Made by a program: the position numbers and the translations under genes
Assembly (NCBI GenBank): GCA_038528965.1
Contig: JBCBEC010000026.1
Location: 29,883 to 93,882 of the forward strand
DNA from: Lewinella sp038528965
GTDB lineage: Bacteria > Bacteroidota > Bacteroidia > Chitinophagales > Saprospiraceae
Reading direction: 5' to 3'
Length of the DNA stretch: 64,000 bases
The notes under the pieces: model-generated
What the model saw: the letters and a program-made list of their open reading frames with translations, nothing else
Told to the model about the DNA's origin: nothing
Databases searched by the model: none
Shown: piece after piece, positions 18,010 to 26,472 of the stretch
Layout of the letters: each line of letters starts with the position of its first letter
Position numbering within the stretch: the stretch's first letter is position 1

Positions 18010-18246
18010 TGGTTTATTTGCAATTGTCTCTCTTTTTCTTCTGTTTATCAGTTGTTTATGTTTTCTGTGCAGACGATTTGTTCCTTCAAAAGTGCTTAGG
18101 GTGTTCCGGAAAATGCCAAAAACTGTAATGGATTAGAAAAAGTGAAATACTTACTTTAGCAACGGTTTTAGAATGGCCCCAGTTAGTAGTTTACACTTGA
18201 AGCACGAAGCGTTTTTTCGCACACACACACTCAAAAGCAACTAAAA

Positions 18247-19512
18247 ATGAAAGTGAGAACTACCGTCCCCGTAGAAATGGGTCGTGCCCTATGGTTACTG
18301 CTCATTACCGTCTTTCTTTCTGTGAGTCTCAGCGCCCAAGAAGCGCTTTGGCCAGGTGATATTAACGATAATGGAATCGTTAATAATGTCGACTTACTTT
18401 ATTGGGGAGTTGCTGAAAAAGAGAAAGGCCCAAAACGGAACGAACACGGTACTGATTGGCACGCCTACGGCACCGCTGTGGATTGGACAGATGATTACCT
18501 CATTGGCCTGAATTACTCCCAAGGTGATGCCGATGGTAAGGGTAAAATCGATAAGAAGGATCGTGATGCATTATTGGAGGATAACTACGGTTTAACTCAC
18601 GGGACACTCACACCTGATGCCTTTCTGGTGGGAGATCCCAGCACCGATCCACTACTGTTGATTGAGGCCGAAAATCCTACCGTCTACCCTGGTGACGAGA
18701 TTACGTTTGATATTTCGCTAGGCGATGCCGACCATCCAGTAGAGCATTATTTCGGAATTGCATTTACCATCTCCTTTGACCCCACCTATATCGCTCCAGA
18801 AACCAGAGATCCCTGGAAACCCTCAGTTGCGGAGATTGATTTGCTTAATAATACTTGGTTGAACGGTGGTGGTAGTAGCAAGTCCTACGAGTATATGTAT
18901 CTCTTAGAGGAAGAAGGGGAGTTGGATGTTGTTCTACTGAGAAAGAAACTTGGAGAGAATGATGGTCACGGGCAAATTGCCTCCTTTACGATTATCATGG
19001 AAGATATTGTTTTCCTGGAAGATCAGGGGACGACGGTCACGATTGATGATATCAAGCTGATTGACCAATATATGGTAGAGTATCCGGTGGCGGGCTCAAC
19101 GGAGCATTTCACGATACTTGCTAATACCAGCGCACTGGCAAGTAATAATACTGGCCTGGTACCAGCTGCGGGTAATTTAAGCGTAGCAGATGATTTGAGT
19201 ACCGAGAATCCTACTCCCGAGGTAGAATCACCTAAGGTACCGGTATTGGAGACGGAAACACCCAGCCTACAGCTGAAGCTTTTTCCTAACCCAAGTGCGG
19301 AGTGGATACAGCTTACCCAGCCAGAGGCAACCGCTAGTTTGGAACTGATCAGTATATACAACGCCAGCGGGGTATTGGTTTTGCAGCAAGAGGCAACACA
19401 GCGTAGCACCCAACTTATTGATATAGCCAGACTGGCAGCAGGAAATTACTATCTACATCTACACACGGCAAGTGGAAAATCAGTGGTGCAGTTTCATAAA
19501 GCAGCCCACTAA
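18247..19512 (+). CDS. T9SS type A cargo with dockerin-like pair and cohesin-like domain
   Basis: A 421-residue exported protein: signal peptide ending SLSAQ, then two dockerin-type calcium loops, GDINDNGIVNNVDLL and GDADGKGKIDKKD (D-x-N/D-x-x-G-x-I/V-x-x-x-D), separated by an unusually long insert of about 40 residues. A beta-rich domain (about 135-290) starting PTVYPGDEITFDISLGD resembles cohesin folds. A linker leads to a type A Por sorting domain (LFPNPSAEW to the end). Dockerin and cohesin modules normally assemble multi-enzyme complexes; here they may just be a structural calcium module (inference). A histidine kinase gene follows by 66 nt. Confidence 0.82.
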   Translation: MKVRTTVPVEMGRALWLLLITVFLSVSLSAQEALWPGDINDNGIVNNVDLLYWGVAEKEKGPKRNEHGTDWHAYGTAVDWTDDYLIGLNYSQGDADGKGKIDKKDRDALLEDNYGLTHGTLTPDAFLVGDPSTDPLLLIEAENPTVYPGDEITFDISLGDADHPVEHYFGIAFTISFDPTYIAPETRDPWKPSVAEIDLLNNTWLNGGGSSKSYEYMYLLEEEGELDVVLLRKKLGENDGHGQIASFTIIMEDIVFLEDQGTTVTIDDIKLIDQYMVEYPVAGSTEHFTILANTSALASNNTGLVPAAGNLSVADDLSTENPTPEVESPKVPVLETETPSLQLKLFPNPSAEWIQLTQPEATASLELISIYNASGVLVLQQEATQRSTQLIDIARLAAGNYYLHLHTASGKSVVQFHKAAH

Positions 19513-19578
19513 AGTAAACGAAGAGAAACCCAATTACGGTTAAGGTTGCCGAATAAAACCAAAATTCACTTGAACTAC

Positions 19579-20595
19579 ATGAACAAACTGACCCGTAAAA
19601 ATGGGGTCCTGCTGCTATTGCTGCTGGGGCCGGTAGGGTTAGTGAACGCACAACCCGACGAACGATTAATATCGGCTTTCTACTTTAATACAGCATCTAT
19701 TTTTCTGATTTTAGGTCTGCTGACATTGATGGCGTTGGTCCTCTGGATATTGAAGCAACATCGAAAGACCTTGCTCAAACTTCGGGCAATGATAGACGAT
19801 GTTGAAGCTTTGCGCCAGGAAAACCACACTCTGCAAGAGTTCAACGCCCTTGTCATGCATGACCTAAAATCACCTGTACGAACGATGACGTCCTTCACGA
19901 ATTTGTTCCTCAGAAAGTACGGTGAATCGCTTACAGCGGAAGGTAGAGAGTACCTCACCTTCGTAAAAGATGGTGGGAAGCGCTTGGTTCGTTTGCTAAA
20001 CGGAATACCACAAAATGGCACTTTGCCCCAGGAAGGGCAGACTGTTATTGACACTAATGAGGTAGTAGAAGATACGCTCAATAACCTTCGGGCGGAGATC
20101 GATGAGAAGAAGGCCGAAGTTGTGATCGAGGAAAAACTGCCATTGATCGTAGGCAATTATGGCCCCGTGCTACAGTTATTTCAAAACATCATTGGCAACA
20201 GCCTGAAATACGTGGCACCGGGTTGTACGCCGGAAATTCGCGTGAACGTGATCGAGGAGGATAAGCACTACACATTCGCCATTACAGATAATGGCATTGG
20301 TATTGCACCGGAAAAGGTGAAGGAAGTCTTTGTACGGTTTGTGCGCCTCCACACGGAAGACACCTACGAGGGCTCCGGTTTAGGCCTAGCCAATTGCCGG
20401 CAGATTGTGGAAAGAATGGGTGGCAGAATCTGGTTGGAATCTGAGCCCGGAGCAGGCACCATAGTCCTCTTTTCGGTACCGAAGCAAGAGTACTTTGAAG
20501 GGCGAAAGTTGGTTCGAGAACGAGAAGTGGAGGTAACGGACAAAAGAGAGGCCCTGCAACAATTAGTAAAACAGTCTAGAGCTGCCATCTTTTAG
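19579..20595 (+). CDS. Sensor histidine kinase, membrane-bound
   Basis: A 338-residue kinase. A short N-terminal signal-like segment (LLLLLLGPVGLVNAQ) and a transmembrane helix (about 40-58) leave almost no periplasmic sensor. Next come a coiled-coil linker, HisKA with His94 in MHDLKSP, and a HATPase domain with N box NIIGNSLKY, G1 DNGIGI and G2 GSGLGLANC. The ATG at 19579 is chosen over an upstream TTG because it begins the signal-like segment. No response regulator is adjacent; it follows the dockerin-like gene in the same direction, so the two may be cotranscribed. The C-terminal 30 residues are charged and of unknown role. Confidence 0.9.
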   Translation: MNKLTRKNGVLLLLLLGPVGLVNAQPDERLISAFYFNTASIFLILGLLTLMALVLWILKQHRKTLLKLRAMIDDVEALRQENHTLQEFNALVMHDLKSPVRTMTSFTNLFLRKYGESLTAEGREYLTFVKDGGKRLVRLLNGIPQNGTLPQEGQTVIDTNEVVEDTLNNLRAEIDEKKAEVVIEEKLPLIVGNYGPVLQLFQNIIGNSLKYVAPGCTPEIRVNVIEEDKHYTFAITDNGIGIAPEKVKEVFVRFVRLHTEDTYEGSGLGLANCRQIVERMGGRIWLESEPGAGTIVLFSVPKQEYFEGRKLVREREVEVTDKREALQQLVKQSRAAIF

Positions 20596-21013
20596 TGTTG
20601 GGTAGCGACGACAAGAAGGATATACCAAATAAAACCGAATCACCCATTTGTGTGAAACCCATATTCATCTTCCCCCTGGAAGCACTATGTAGCATGCCGC
20701 ACAAAAAATATTTTGAGTGTTTAGCCAAACGGTAATTGGACGATTGTCCGTTGCCAAATGGCTACTTTTCGTGTGATTCTAACGGAGGCTAACTACCCTA
20801 AGGGCAGTTAGCCTTTCTTTTTACGTGAGGATGGGCTTATACAATCTCTTAAAGTACTGTTCGTCAATGCCTATCCTCCCGGTAGAAGGTAGAAAGTAGA
20901 TGGTATTTGGACTTGATAAACCACCTCCAAGTACCAATTACGAAGTACCCAATACCGTGGGTTTTGCATAAGTACGTTTTGGCTAAAGCCTAGAAGTCAA
21001 GGCAAAACGCACC
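20596..21013. other. Intergenic region between convergent genes
   Basis: No gene is seen. It holds a strong terminator (20787-20820) and, beyond it, a stretch with GGTATTTGG (20902) and CCAAGTACC (20927) words related to those at 50379-50458. Confidence 0.5.
20787..20820 (+). terminator. Rho-independent terminator
   Basis: GGCTAACTACCCT (20787-20799) pairs with AGGGCAGTTAGCC (20801-20813) over 13 positions with one mismatch, followed by TTTCTTTTT. It lies 190 nt after the histidine kinase gene, so an unrecognised short transcript could end here. Confidence 0.8.
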
Positions 21014-21574
21014 TTATTCTATAGGAAGCGTTGCTTCAAAGGCAATGGGTACTTCGTCTGCGGGGCCGTCGCCCGTAAAGCGGAAGTCGCGGCGGTTGAG
21101 TTCACCGGTACCCTGAATGGTGTATGGCTTGGTATCCGAAATGGTGAAGGTGAGGGTTACGGGTTTCTCCACATTCTTTAAGCTAAGCATGGCCTCAGTA
21201 GTGTAGTTGCCATCTTCCTGCAAGGTGGCACCATTAATGGTAACCATAGCTTTAGGAAACTTCTTTACGTGGAAGTAGTCTTTCTTCTTCTTCACTGAAT
21301 ATTCCAGGTCCTTCCAGTCACAAACCGCAGAAGTGACGTCAATGTCAATTACTGCCTGAATCTGTGTAGGATCATCATCAGGCATGCTGATTTCAGCAAA
21401 GTGCCAACGCTCAAAGGTGAATACGCTAGGGCCGCCCGTCATTCCGGTAGCGGTAAGGACACCAGGTGTTTCACCTTCGTACTGGTAGAAGTCGGCAGCG
21501 GTAAAATTAAAGCTGATCAGGGCAACGCTCAATAAACTTAGGCCCAAGAGAGAATACAAAAACTTTGGATACAT
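21014..21574 (-). CDS. YceI-family protein
   Basis: A 186-residue exported protein with an N-terminal hydrophobic segment (YSLLGLSLLSVALISF). The body matches the YceI lipocalin-like fold: IDIDVTSAVCDWKDLEYSV, DYFHVKKFPKAMVTI, and late strands LNRRDFRFTG and PIAFEATLPIE. Known YceI proteins bind isoprenoid or polar lipids in the periplasm; whether this one does is not shown. It is the last gene of a minus-strand unit, 8 nt after the longer YceI-containing protein, with which it shares the lysine-rich turn before the FP motif. Confidence 0.85.
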   Translation of the reverse strand: MYPKFLYSLLGLSLLSVALISFNFTAADFYQYEGETPGVLTATGMTGGPSVFTFERWHFAEISMPDDDPTQIQAVIDIDVTSAVCDWKDLEYSVKKKKDYFHVKKFPKAMVTINGATLQEDGNYTTEAMLSLKNVEKPVTLTFTISDTKPYTIQGTGELNRRDFRFTGDGPADEVPIAFEATLPIE

Positions 21575-21582
21575 GACTGATT

Positions 21583-23019
21583 TTATTGTGGTAACATAAT
21601 GAAGTTTAGATCGAAGACCATGGTCTTGCGGGCGGGGTCAGGCCCATCGGGCCCGGCAATGCCGTAGTCATCGGTGATATTCAGGTCAAACTGTACGTGT
21701 ACGAGCAGTTGCTGCTCGCCGGAGTCCAGTAGTTGTGGCGTTAGTTCTGCCTGCACGGTCATGGGTTGTTCTTGCTTCATGAAGGTGAAGGTGCCGGGTA
21801 CCGCTATACGATTGAGGCGGCCAGCCTGTAGCAAGCTTTGCGCTGTTTCCGGTAGGTCAAAACGGAAATTAGCCTCCGGAAACTTGCGGGCGTAGATGTA
21901 CTTCTTTTTCACTTTGTCATCTAGCTCTGCCATCCCCATCGTCAGCGACTTTAGCCGGGCGGTGAAGGTCCCGCTCCGTAGGTTACCGCTAGCATCGGTG
22001 TTGAGCTCACCCGCAAAGTCTGGTACCTCACCCGCGTACCGGTCTAGTGGCTCCATGAAACGGAAAAACAATGGTGGCACCCCTGGCACGACGGCTTTCG
22101 CTCCGGCCCACTGCTGGGCTACCGTAAAATCCGTTCGGGGTGGAGCCGCATTGGCAGCTTCTGGTGGTAGCGCCAGTCCAAGATCTTCCCAGCTTTTGTT
22201 CGCTACGGTTTCCGCAAGGGGACTCCAGGCATCGCCGATGGTAGAGCTTTGCGTTAGCCGCAATATTTCTTCTTGTAAGCGTTTACCAGCTTGCGCAAAA
22301 AGCACGGGGTACTCGTTAAATGCGCCCCTTAAGGGTTGATCTCCGGTGGTGAAAACTGGACGTATGCAGTTAAACATGGAATACAACTCTAACGAAAGGT
22401 AGAGCATACCATCCGCCGAACGATAGGGGTGAAAGTCGCAGTAAAATGCCCGATCCGTGCGCTCCAGGCAAGCTTCGGCCTGCGCTGAAAATTCGCCCAT
22501 ACCCAACTGGATAGCAGCTAAGGCATTCGCTTGGAATTCATCATTTGACCAAACATCTGGCATACTGCCCTGTAGTGCAGTGAGTTTTAACGGAGCATTC
22601 AATGCTCCCCGCCCAGAACGATACTGCAGTACTTGCTCCGCACAAAAAGGGACCGTCATCTGCGGACGCAGACGATTGGTGCGCACAAAATTTTTGATGG
22701 TACCTAGCTCGGCGTAACGACTGGCGTAGAGTGCCCGACCTTGCTGGTTCTGGAATACGATGGCCGGAGTGGCAGTGATATCCGCTGGGGTGCCATCGGC
22801 AGCATTGAGTTCAATCAACTCTAGCCCTTCGGCGGAAGCCCAGTCGCGAATTTTGGGTAAACTGGTATTCCGGAAATGCTCATCCTTTTCCTGACTGAAA
22901 ACGATGAGTTTTTCCCCTTCCAGCGCTAGTGGTTGCGGTAGCTCGGGATTAGGGTTGGTTCTTGCGGCCAGCAACAATATACCAAGCGCGAGGATACTGA
23001 TCCATTTGAAAGTACTCAT
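21583..23019 (-). CDS. Exported protein with thioredoxin-like N-terminus and YceI-like C-terminus
   Basis: A 478-residue protein with a signal peptide-like N-terminus (ISILALGILLLAAR). Residues about 35-115 look like a thioredoxin fold without CxxC: a KLIVFSQEKDEHF strand and a TATPAIVF loop that would hold the cis-proline. A Cys-containing middle follows (CAEQVLQY, CLERTDRAFYCDF, FNCIRP). The last 150 residues resemble YceI (LKSLTMGM, VKKKYIYARKFPEANF, and the final FDLNFIMLP). ATG at 23019 is preferred to the GTG just before it. It sits between the serine-hydrolase-like gene (3-nt gap) and the shorter YceI gene. Role unknown. Confidence 0.75.
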   Translation of the reverse strand: MSTFKWISILALGILLLAARTNPNPELPQPLALEGEKLIVFSQEKDEHFRNTSLPKIRDWASAEGLELIELNAADGTPADITATPAIVFQNQQGRALYASRYAELGTIKNFVRTNRLRPQMTVPFCAEQVLQYRSGRGALNAPLKLTALQGSMPDVWSNDEFQANALAAIQLGMGEFSAQAEACLERTDRAFYCDFHPYRSADGMLYLSLELYSMFNCIRPVFTTGDQPLRGAFNEYPVLFAQAGKRLQEEILRLTQSSTIGDAWSPLAETVANKSWEDLGLALPPEAANAAPPRTDFTVAQQWAGAKAVVPGVPPLFFRFMEPLDRYAGEVPDFAGELNTDASGNLRSGTFTARLKSLTMGMAELDDKVKKKYIYARKFPEANFRFDLPETAQSLLQAGRLNRIAVPGTFTFMKQEQPMTVQAELTPQLLDSGEQQLLVHVQFDLNITDDYGIAGPDGPDPARKTMVFDLNFIMLPQ

Positions 23020-23022
23020 CAC

Positions 23023-24174
23023 CTAGCGCTTTTCAGATCCTTCTGAAGTTGAACCCGTAGCAGTATTCATTTGCGTTTTAGCGTAAGCAATACCTTGTCT
23101 GCGCAATGCGCCGTTGAAACTCCAGTTGATGTGATCATTCATAAAGGCCACGACCACCCAATTGTGATCTTTGGCGTCTGCCTCAAATTGGGTATAGTAA
23201 CCTTTGGTAGCTCCACCCCAGAAGAATTCATTGTCGCTGCGGTTGACCATCATCGCCTCATCATTATTGGCTGGGGCGAGCGCCTCCTGAGCGAGGGCCT
23301 GGTTAATGAAACGGTTATCGCGGCCGGCGACTGCGTCCAACAAGGCTTGCACGAAAATGGCGTAGTCGTAAGTAGTGGTGTACATACCACTGGCGGCCAG
23401 TTCGGGATAACGCTTGTAGTCGTCTTCGAGGCGTTGCTTATTGGGACCGTAACCAACGGCGAGATTAGCTTTTTGCTCCGCTGTTAGTTCGGCGGCAAAG
23501 AAGCTGCTGGTCATACCAAGTGGGGCAAAGACTTGCTCCTGGGCAATCTGTTCAAAGGACTGTTCATAATGATCCATCAGGATCTGTTGCATGATGAGTG
23601 CCCCTGCAAAAGTGTGATCGCCGTTTTGATTAAGGTCTTTTTTGAGGCGGACGGGTGGGTTTTGCGCTGGTTTTTCCCCATTGAGCAGCTGTAGATGATT
23701 AGGCATTGCTTGGCCCGCAGCGAAGCCATCTGGTTTGTAGGGGAATTTAAAGCCTCTACGGTGCAGACAGAGATCGCGGATAGTAACGGGCTTGTTGGCG
23801 GTGATTTTGTTTTCCGGCAACTGCCAACTACTGAGGTACTGATTGATATCTGTATCCAGGTCTAGAACCCCATCGGATACCAGACGCATAATGGCAAACT
23901 GAGTAACCGGCTGGCTCATGCTACCAATCTGGAAAATAGTTTCGTTTTCTACTGGTAGCTGTTGTTCGGCGTCGCGCCAACCCCAATTTTCCTGGAGCAA
24001 AACCTCCCCGTCTACCATGACTAGTAGAGCCGCTCCTTTGGTTTGCTCGGCGGCCATACGTTCTTCCATGCTGGTGGTAGTGCCATCCTCGTTGGTAAAT
24101 TGAATAGCATCAGATTGAGCGGCTAGTGGTAGTGTGGCCAGGCTCAGAAAGAGAAACATCAGTCGAACATTCAT
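23023..24174 (-). CDS. Serine hydrolase/beta-lactamase-like protein with degenerate active site
   Basis: A 383-residue exported protein (signal peptide ending LPLAAQ) with the class C beta-lactamase/PBP-like fold. Recognisable segments are ENETIFQIGSMSQPV, GVLDLDTDINQYL, VTIRDLCLHRRG, VFAPLGMTSSFF and ASGMYTTTYDYA. The catalytic SxxK tetrad reads S85-M-S-Q88, so the essential lysine is glutamine. The second motif, usually Y-S/A-N/G, reads T-F-A-G. This looks like a non-catalytic binding protein or an enzyme of changed mechanism. ATG at 24174 begins the signal peptide. It is the first gene of a unit with two YceI-like proteins (3-nt spacing). Confidence 0.85.
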   Translation of the reverse strand: MNVRLMFLFLSLATLPLAAQSDAIQFTNEDGTTTSMEERMAAEQTKGAALLVMVDGEVLLQENWGWRDAEQQLPVENETIFQIGSMSQPVTQFAIMRLVSDGVLDLDTDINQYLSSWQLPENKITANKPVTIRDLCLHRRGFKFPYKPDGFAAGQAMPNHLQLLNGEKPAQNPPVRLKKDLNQNGDHTFAGALIMQQILMDHYEQSFEQIAQEQVFAPLGMTSSFFAAELTAEQKANLAVGYGPNKQRLEDDYKRYPELAASGMYTTTYDYAIFVQALLDAVAGRDNRFINQALAQEALAPANNDEAMMVNRSDNEFFWGGATKGYYTQFEADAKDHNWVVVAFMNDHINWSFNGALRRQGIAYAKTQMNTATGSTSEGSEKR

Positions 24175-24468
24175 CGTGTGGGTAATTTTGAAAACTAAAA
24201 ATCCTTTTGTTCCACTAGGGTAAAGCCCTAACTCTAAATTGGCTAAGGACTGAAAGCCAATTTGCGACAATTGGTTGTTGCTGCGCAAACAATTGCAGTA
24301 CAGATTCTTGAATCAAGATTAAAAGTGGTGGTACGATGAGATGTAGAAAAGAGATAGTTTAGAAAGCGGCGTTTGATTAATGGACAGCACCCTTTTGAGA
24401 AGGTTGCACCGTCTCTTAAAAGTGAGAAAATGTTTATCTTTCTCAATACGCGCCAATCCTAAAATCTA

Positions 24469-24789
24469 ATGGAAGACTTTCTCCAGCAAATCCTCGGCCC
24501 ATTTATAGTGTTGTTCCTAGGCCTTATTTTGGGTTACGTTAGAGCTCGTACCCGAAAGACTCCTATTGCCGATTTTCAAGAATACTTAAGCTATATAAGG
24601 AGTATGGTAAAGCCCGCCTTTTACGGGTTTTTAGCCATGTTTTTGATCTTTCTGGGCTTTGGTGTAGCCGCTGGGGCGGAATTCATGACCGCCCTTCCCC
24701 GGTCCATTATTGCTGGGCTATATACCGGAGCCATTGTATTTCATTTCGTGATTTGGGGCGCGAACATGCTCAGAAACCAAGAGAAATGA
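24469..24789 (+). CDS. Small membrane protein
   Basis: A 106-residue protein with three predicted transmembrane segments (about residues 9-22, 46-64 and 75-97) and a basic loop (RARTRK). The family is not recognised. Its stop codon overlaps the start of the next gene in an ATGA, indicating translational coupling. A TATCTTTC element at 24435-24442 may be its -7 box. Confidence 0.65.
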   Translation: MEDFLQQILGPFIVLFLGLILGYVRARTRKTPIADFQEYLSYIRSMVKPAFYGFLAMFLIFLGFGVAAGAEFMTALPRSIIAGLYTGAIVFHFVIWGANMLRNQEK

Positions 24790-25352
24790 CCGAACTGGAG
24801 TTACAGCAGCGCATTAAAGATGAAACTTTCATTTCTTCCACCGCTTGGGTGTTTCTCATTTTGGCGGGCACGGTATTGTATTGGTCGGCAGTAGGTGGAG
24901 GAATGATGCAACTGGTACTAGAAGTGCAGAACCGTACTTTCCTCGATCCACCGGGAGGAATTCCGGGCGAGTTTACAGAACGAATACAAAGGGCGCAGAT
25001 GCAGGCGCTGTTCGTTTTGGCAATTTTAGCGATCGGCGGTGTCTTGCTCATTGTTACATCTATAGTGGTGCTGAAACGTCGGAATTGGGGACGTGTATTA
25101 ATGACTGTTTCCATCTTTGTTTTGGTAGCCGTTCTCTTATTTTTAGCGCTGTACATTGGCAGTCTCTACTTTCGGCAGTTGCAGGCACTCTCCGTGAAAA
25201 TACCAGGAGAAGATGGCTTCGGTAAAACCTTCCAATTGGCAAGTAAGCTTCAGTACTTATCCTATGGGCTATTTTCCATCATTATTTGCTGGCTAATGCT
25301 ACGGGCGGCTATCAAATTGAATCGCCCGCGCATCCGGGCACTTTTTTCCTGA
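24786..25352 (+). CDS. Membrane protein coupled to small membrane protein
   Basis: A 188-residue protein with four predicted transmembrane segments (FISSTAWVFLILAGTVLYW, LFVLAILAIGGVLLIVT, VSIFVLVAVLLFLALYI and LFSIIICWLMLRAAI). The start ATG overlaps the previous stop as ATGA; a frame extension upstream would run inside that gene and is rejected. No family is recognised; the layout resembles DUF4064/YIP-like small membrane proteins but I cannot assign one. Confidence 0.65.
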   Translation: MTELELQQRIKDETFISSTAWVFLILAGTVLYWSAVGGGMMQLVLEVQNRTFLDPPGGIPGEFTERIQRAQMQALFVLAILAIGGVLLIVTSIVVLKRRNWGRVLMTVSIFVLVAVLLFLALYIGSLYFRQLQALSVKIPGEDGFGKTFQLASKLQYLSYGLFSIIICWLMLRAAIKLNRPRIRALFS

Positions 25353-25353
25353 T

Positions 25354-25462
25354 TGCTATACTTGACGCGAAGTGGTTTGGGAAAATCCCAAACCGCTTCG
25401 GTCAGTATATACTGTACTTAAAGTAGGTTTGGATTCCCAACCCACTTTAACGTCAGTATAGC
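25354..25462. repeat. Structured intergenic region with nested hairpins
   Basis: GCTATACTTGACG (25354-25366) pairs with CGTCAGTATAGC (25451-25462) with a one-base bulge. Inside it is a 14-bp hairpin (25369-25399), GAAGTGGTTTGGGA pairing with TCCCAAACCGCTTC with one wobble and a short AAA loop, which probably terminates the upstream operon. A perfect 12-bp palindrome CAGTATATACTG (25403-25414) and a further imperfect stem (about 25419-25448) follow. The whole would fold as a multi-branched structure or cruciform. Confidence 0.7.
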
Positions 25463-25470
25463 TATCTTTG
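25463..25470 (+). promoter_or_regulatory. -7 element of ruvX (TATCTTTG)
   Basis: An exact TAnnTTTG match ends only 4 nt before the GTG start of ruvX at 25475. Transcription would begin at or next to the start codon, so the mRNA is probably leaderless. Confidence 0.45.
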
Positions 25471-25474
25471 CGCC

Positions 25475-25891
25475 GTGGCAAGAATTATGGCAATTGACTA
25501 CGGTACGAAGCGCACGGGAATTGCGGTAACCGACCCTTTGCAGATTATAGCAAATGGACTGGATACTGTTGAGACCAAGGAGCTTTTGAATTACCTGGAA
25601 GCCTATTTTGCGGAAGAAGAAGTAGAAACAATGGTCGTGGGTGAACCCTTGCACGCCGATGGCACACCTACCTACTTGGAGCCACACATCGTTGGTTTTA
25701 TCCGGAAATTAGAAAAACAATATCCTGATTTGAACATTACCCGCCAGGATGAACGTTTTACTTCGGTGATGGCCAAGGAGGCGCTGCTGGAAAGTGGTTT
25801 GAAGCGCAAAAAACGACGAGAAAAAGGGCTGGTAGACAAAATGGCCGCTACTATTTTATTGCAGGAGTATCTGGAAGCAAACAGGTACTGA
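25475..25891 (+). CDS. ruvX: Holliday junction resolvase RuvX/YqgF family
   Basis: A 138-residue RNase H-fold nuclease related to pre-16S rRNA nuclease/Holliday junction resolvase YqgF. Family landmarks are MAIDYGTKRTGIAVTD (Asp8), VVGEPLHADG, ITRQDERFTS (catalytic Glu in the QDERF segment) and KGLVDKMAATILLQEYL with the last Asp. A GTG start at 25475 gives the usual short M-A-R-I extension before the conserved strand; ATG at 25487 is the alternative. def follows 26 nt downstream. Confidence 0.93.
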   Translation: MARIMAIDYGTKRTGIAVTDPLQIIANGLDTVETKELLNYLEAYFAEEEVETMVVGEPLHADGTPTYLEPHIVGFIRKLEKQYPDLNITRQDERFTSVMAKEALLESGLKRKKRREKGLVDKMAATILLQEYLEANRY

Positions 25892-25917
25892 AGCAGGATT
25901 AAATTTACTCAACACTT

Positions 25918-26472
25918 ATGTTGTTATCGGTTTATGCTTACGGGCAACCCGTTTTGAAGAAAGTTGGCAAAGCAATTGATGCGGACTATCCGGATTTGGA
26001 GAAGTTGATCAAGGATATGTGGGAAACCATGTATCACGCTAATGGGGTAGGGTTGGCAGCGCCGCAAATTGGCCGTTCTATCCGCCTATTTGTCGTTGAT
26101 ACGATCCAAATGATGGAAGAAGGCCGCGAAGCAGAGGGCATCAAGATGGTATTTATCAATGCCGAAAAGATAGAAGAAACCGGTGACGAGTGGACCTACG
26201 AGGAAGGCTGCCTGAGTATTCCTGATGTCAGGGGCGAGGTAGAACGCCCCGCTAACATAAAGCTCCGCTGGGTCAACGAAAAATTTGAACCCCAAGAGGC
26301 GACTTTCACCGGATTAAACGCTCGTGTTATCCAACACGAATATGATCATACCGATGGCAAACTCTTTACCGAGTACCTCAAGCCCATCAAGAAGCGTATG
26401 ATTCGCCGCAAGCTGGAAAACATCAAAAAGGGAAAGACTAAGGCCGACTACAAGATGAAGTTCGTCAACTAG
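25918..26472 (+). CDS. def: Peptide deformylase
   Basis: Removes the formyl group from the N-terminal methionine of new proteins. At 184 residues it has all three motifs: GVGLAAPQ, EGCLS (Cys metal ligand) and HEYDH (two His ligands and catalytic Glu). It probably shares a transcript with ruvX. Its TAG stop overlaps the stop of the convergent Pro-rich protein gene within the tetranucleotide CTAG. Confidence 0.97.
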   Translation: MLLSVYAYGQPVLKKVGKAIDADYPDLEKLIKDMWETMYHANGVGLAAPQIGRSIRLFVVDTIQMMEEGREAEGIKMVFINAEKIEETGDEWTYEEGCLSIPDVRGEVERPANIKLRWVNEKFEPQEATFTGLNARVIQHEYDHTDGKLFTEYLKPIKKRMIRRKLENIKKGKTKADYKMKFVN

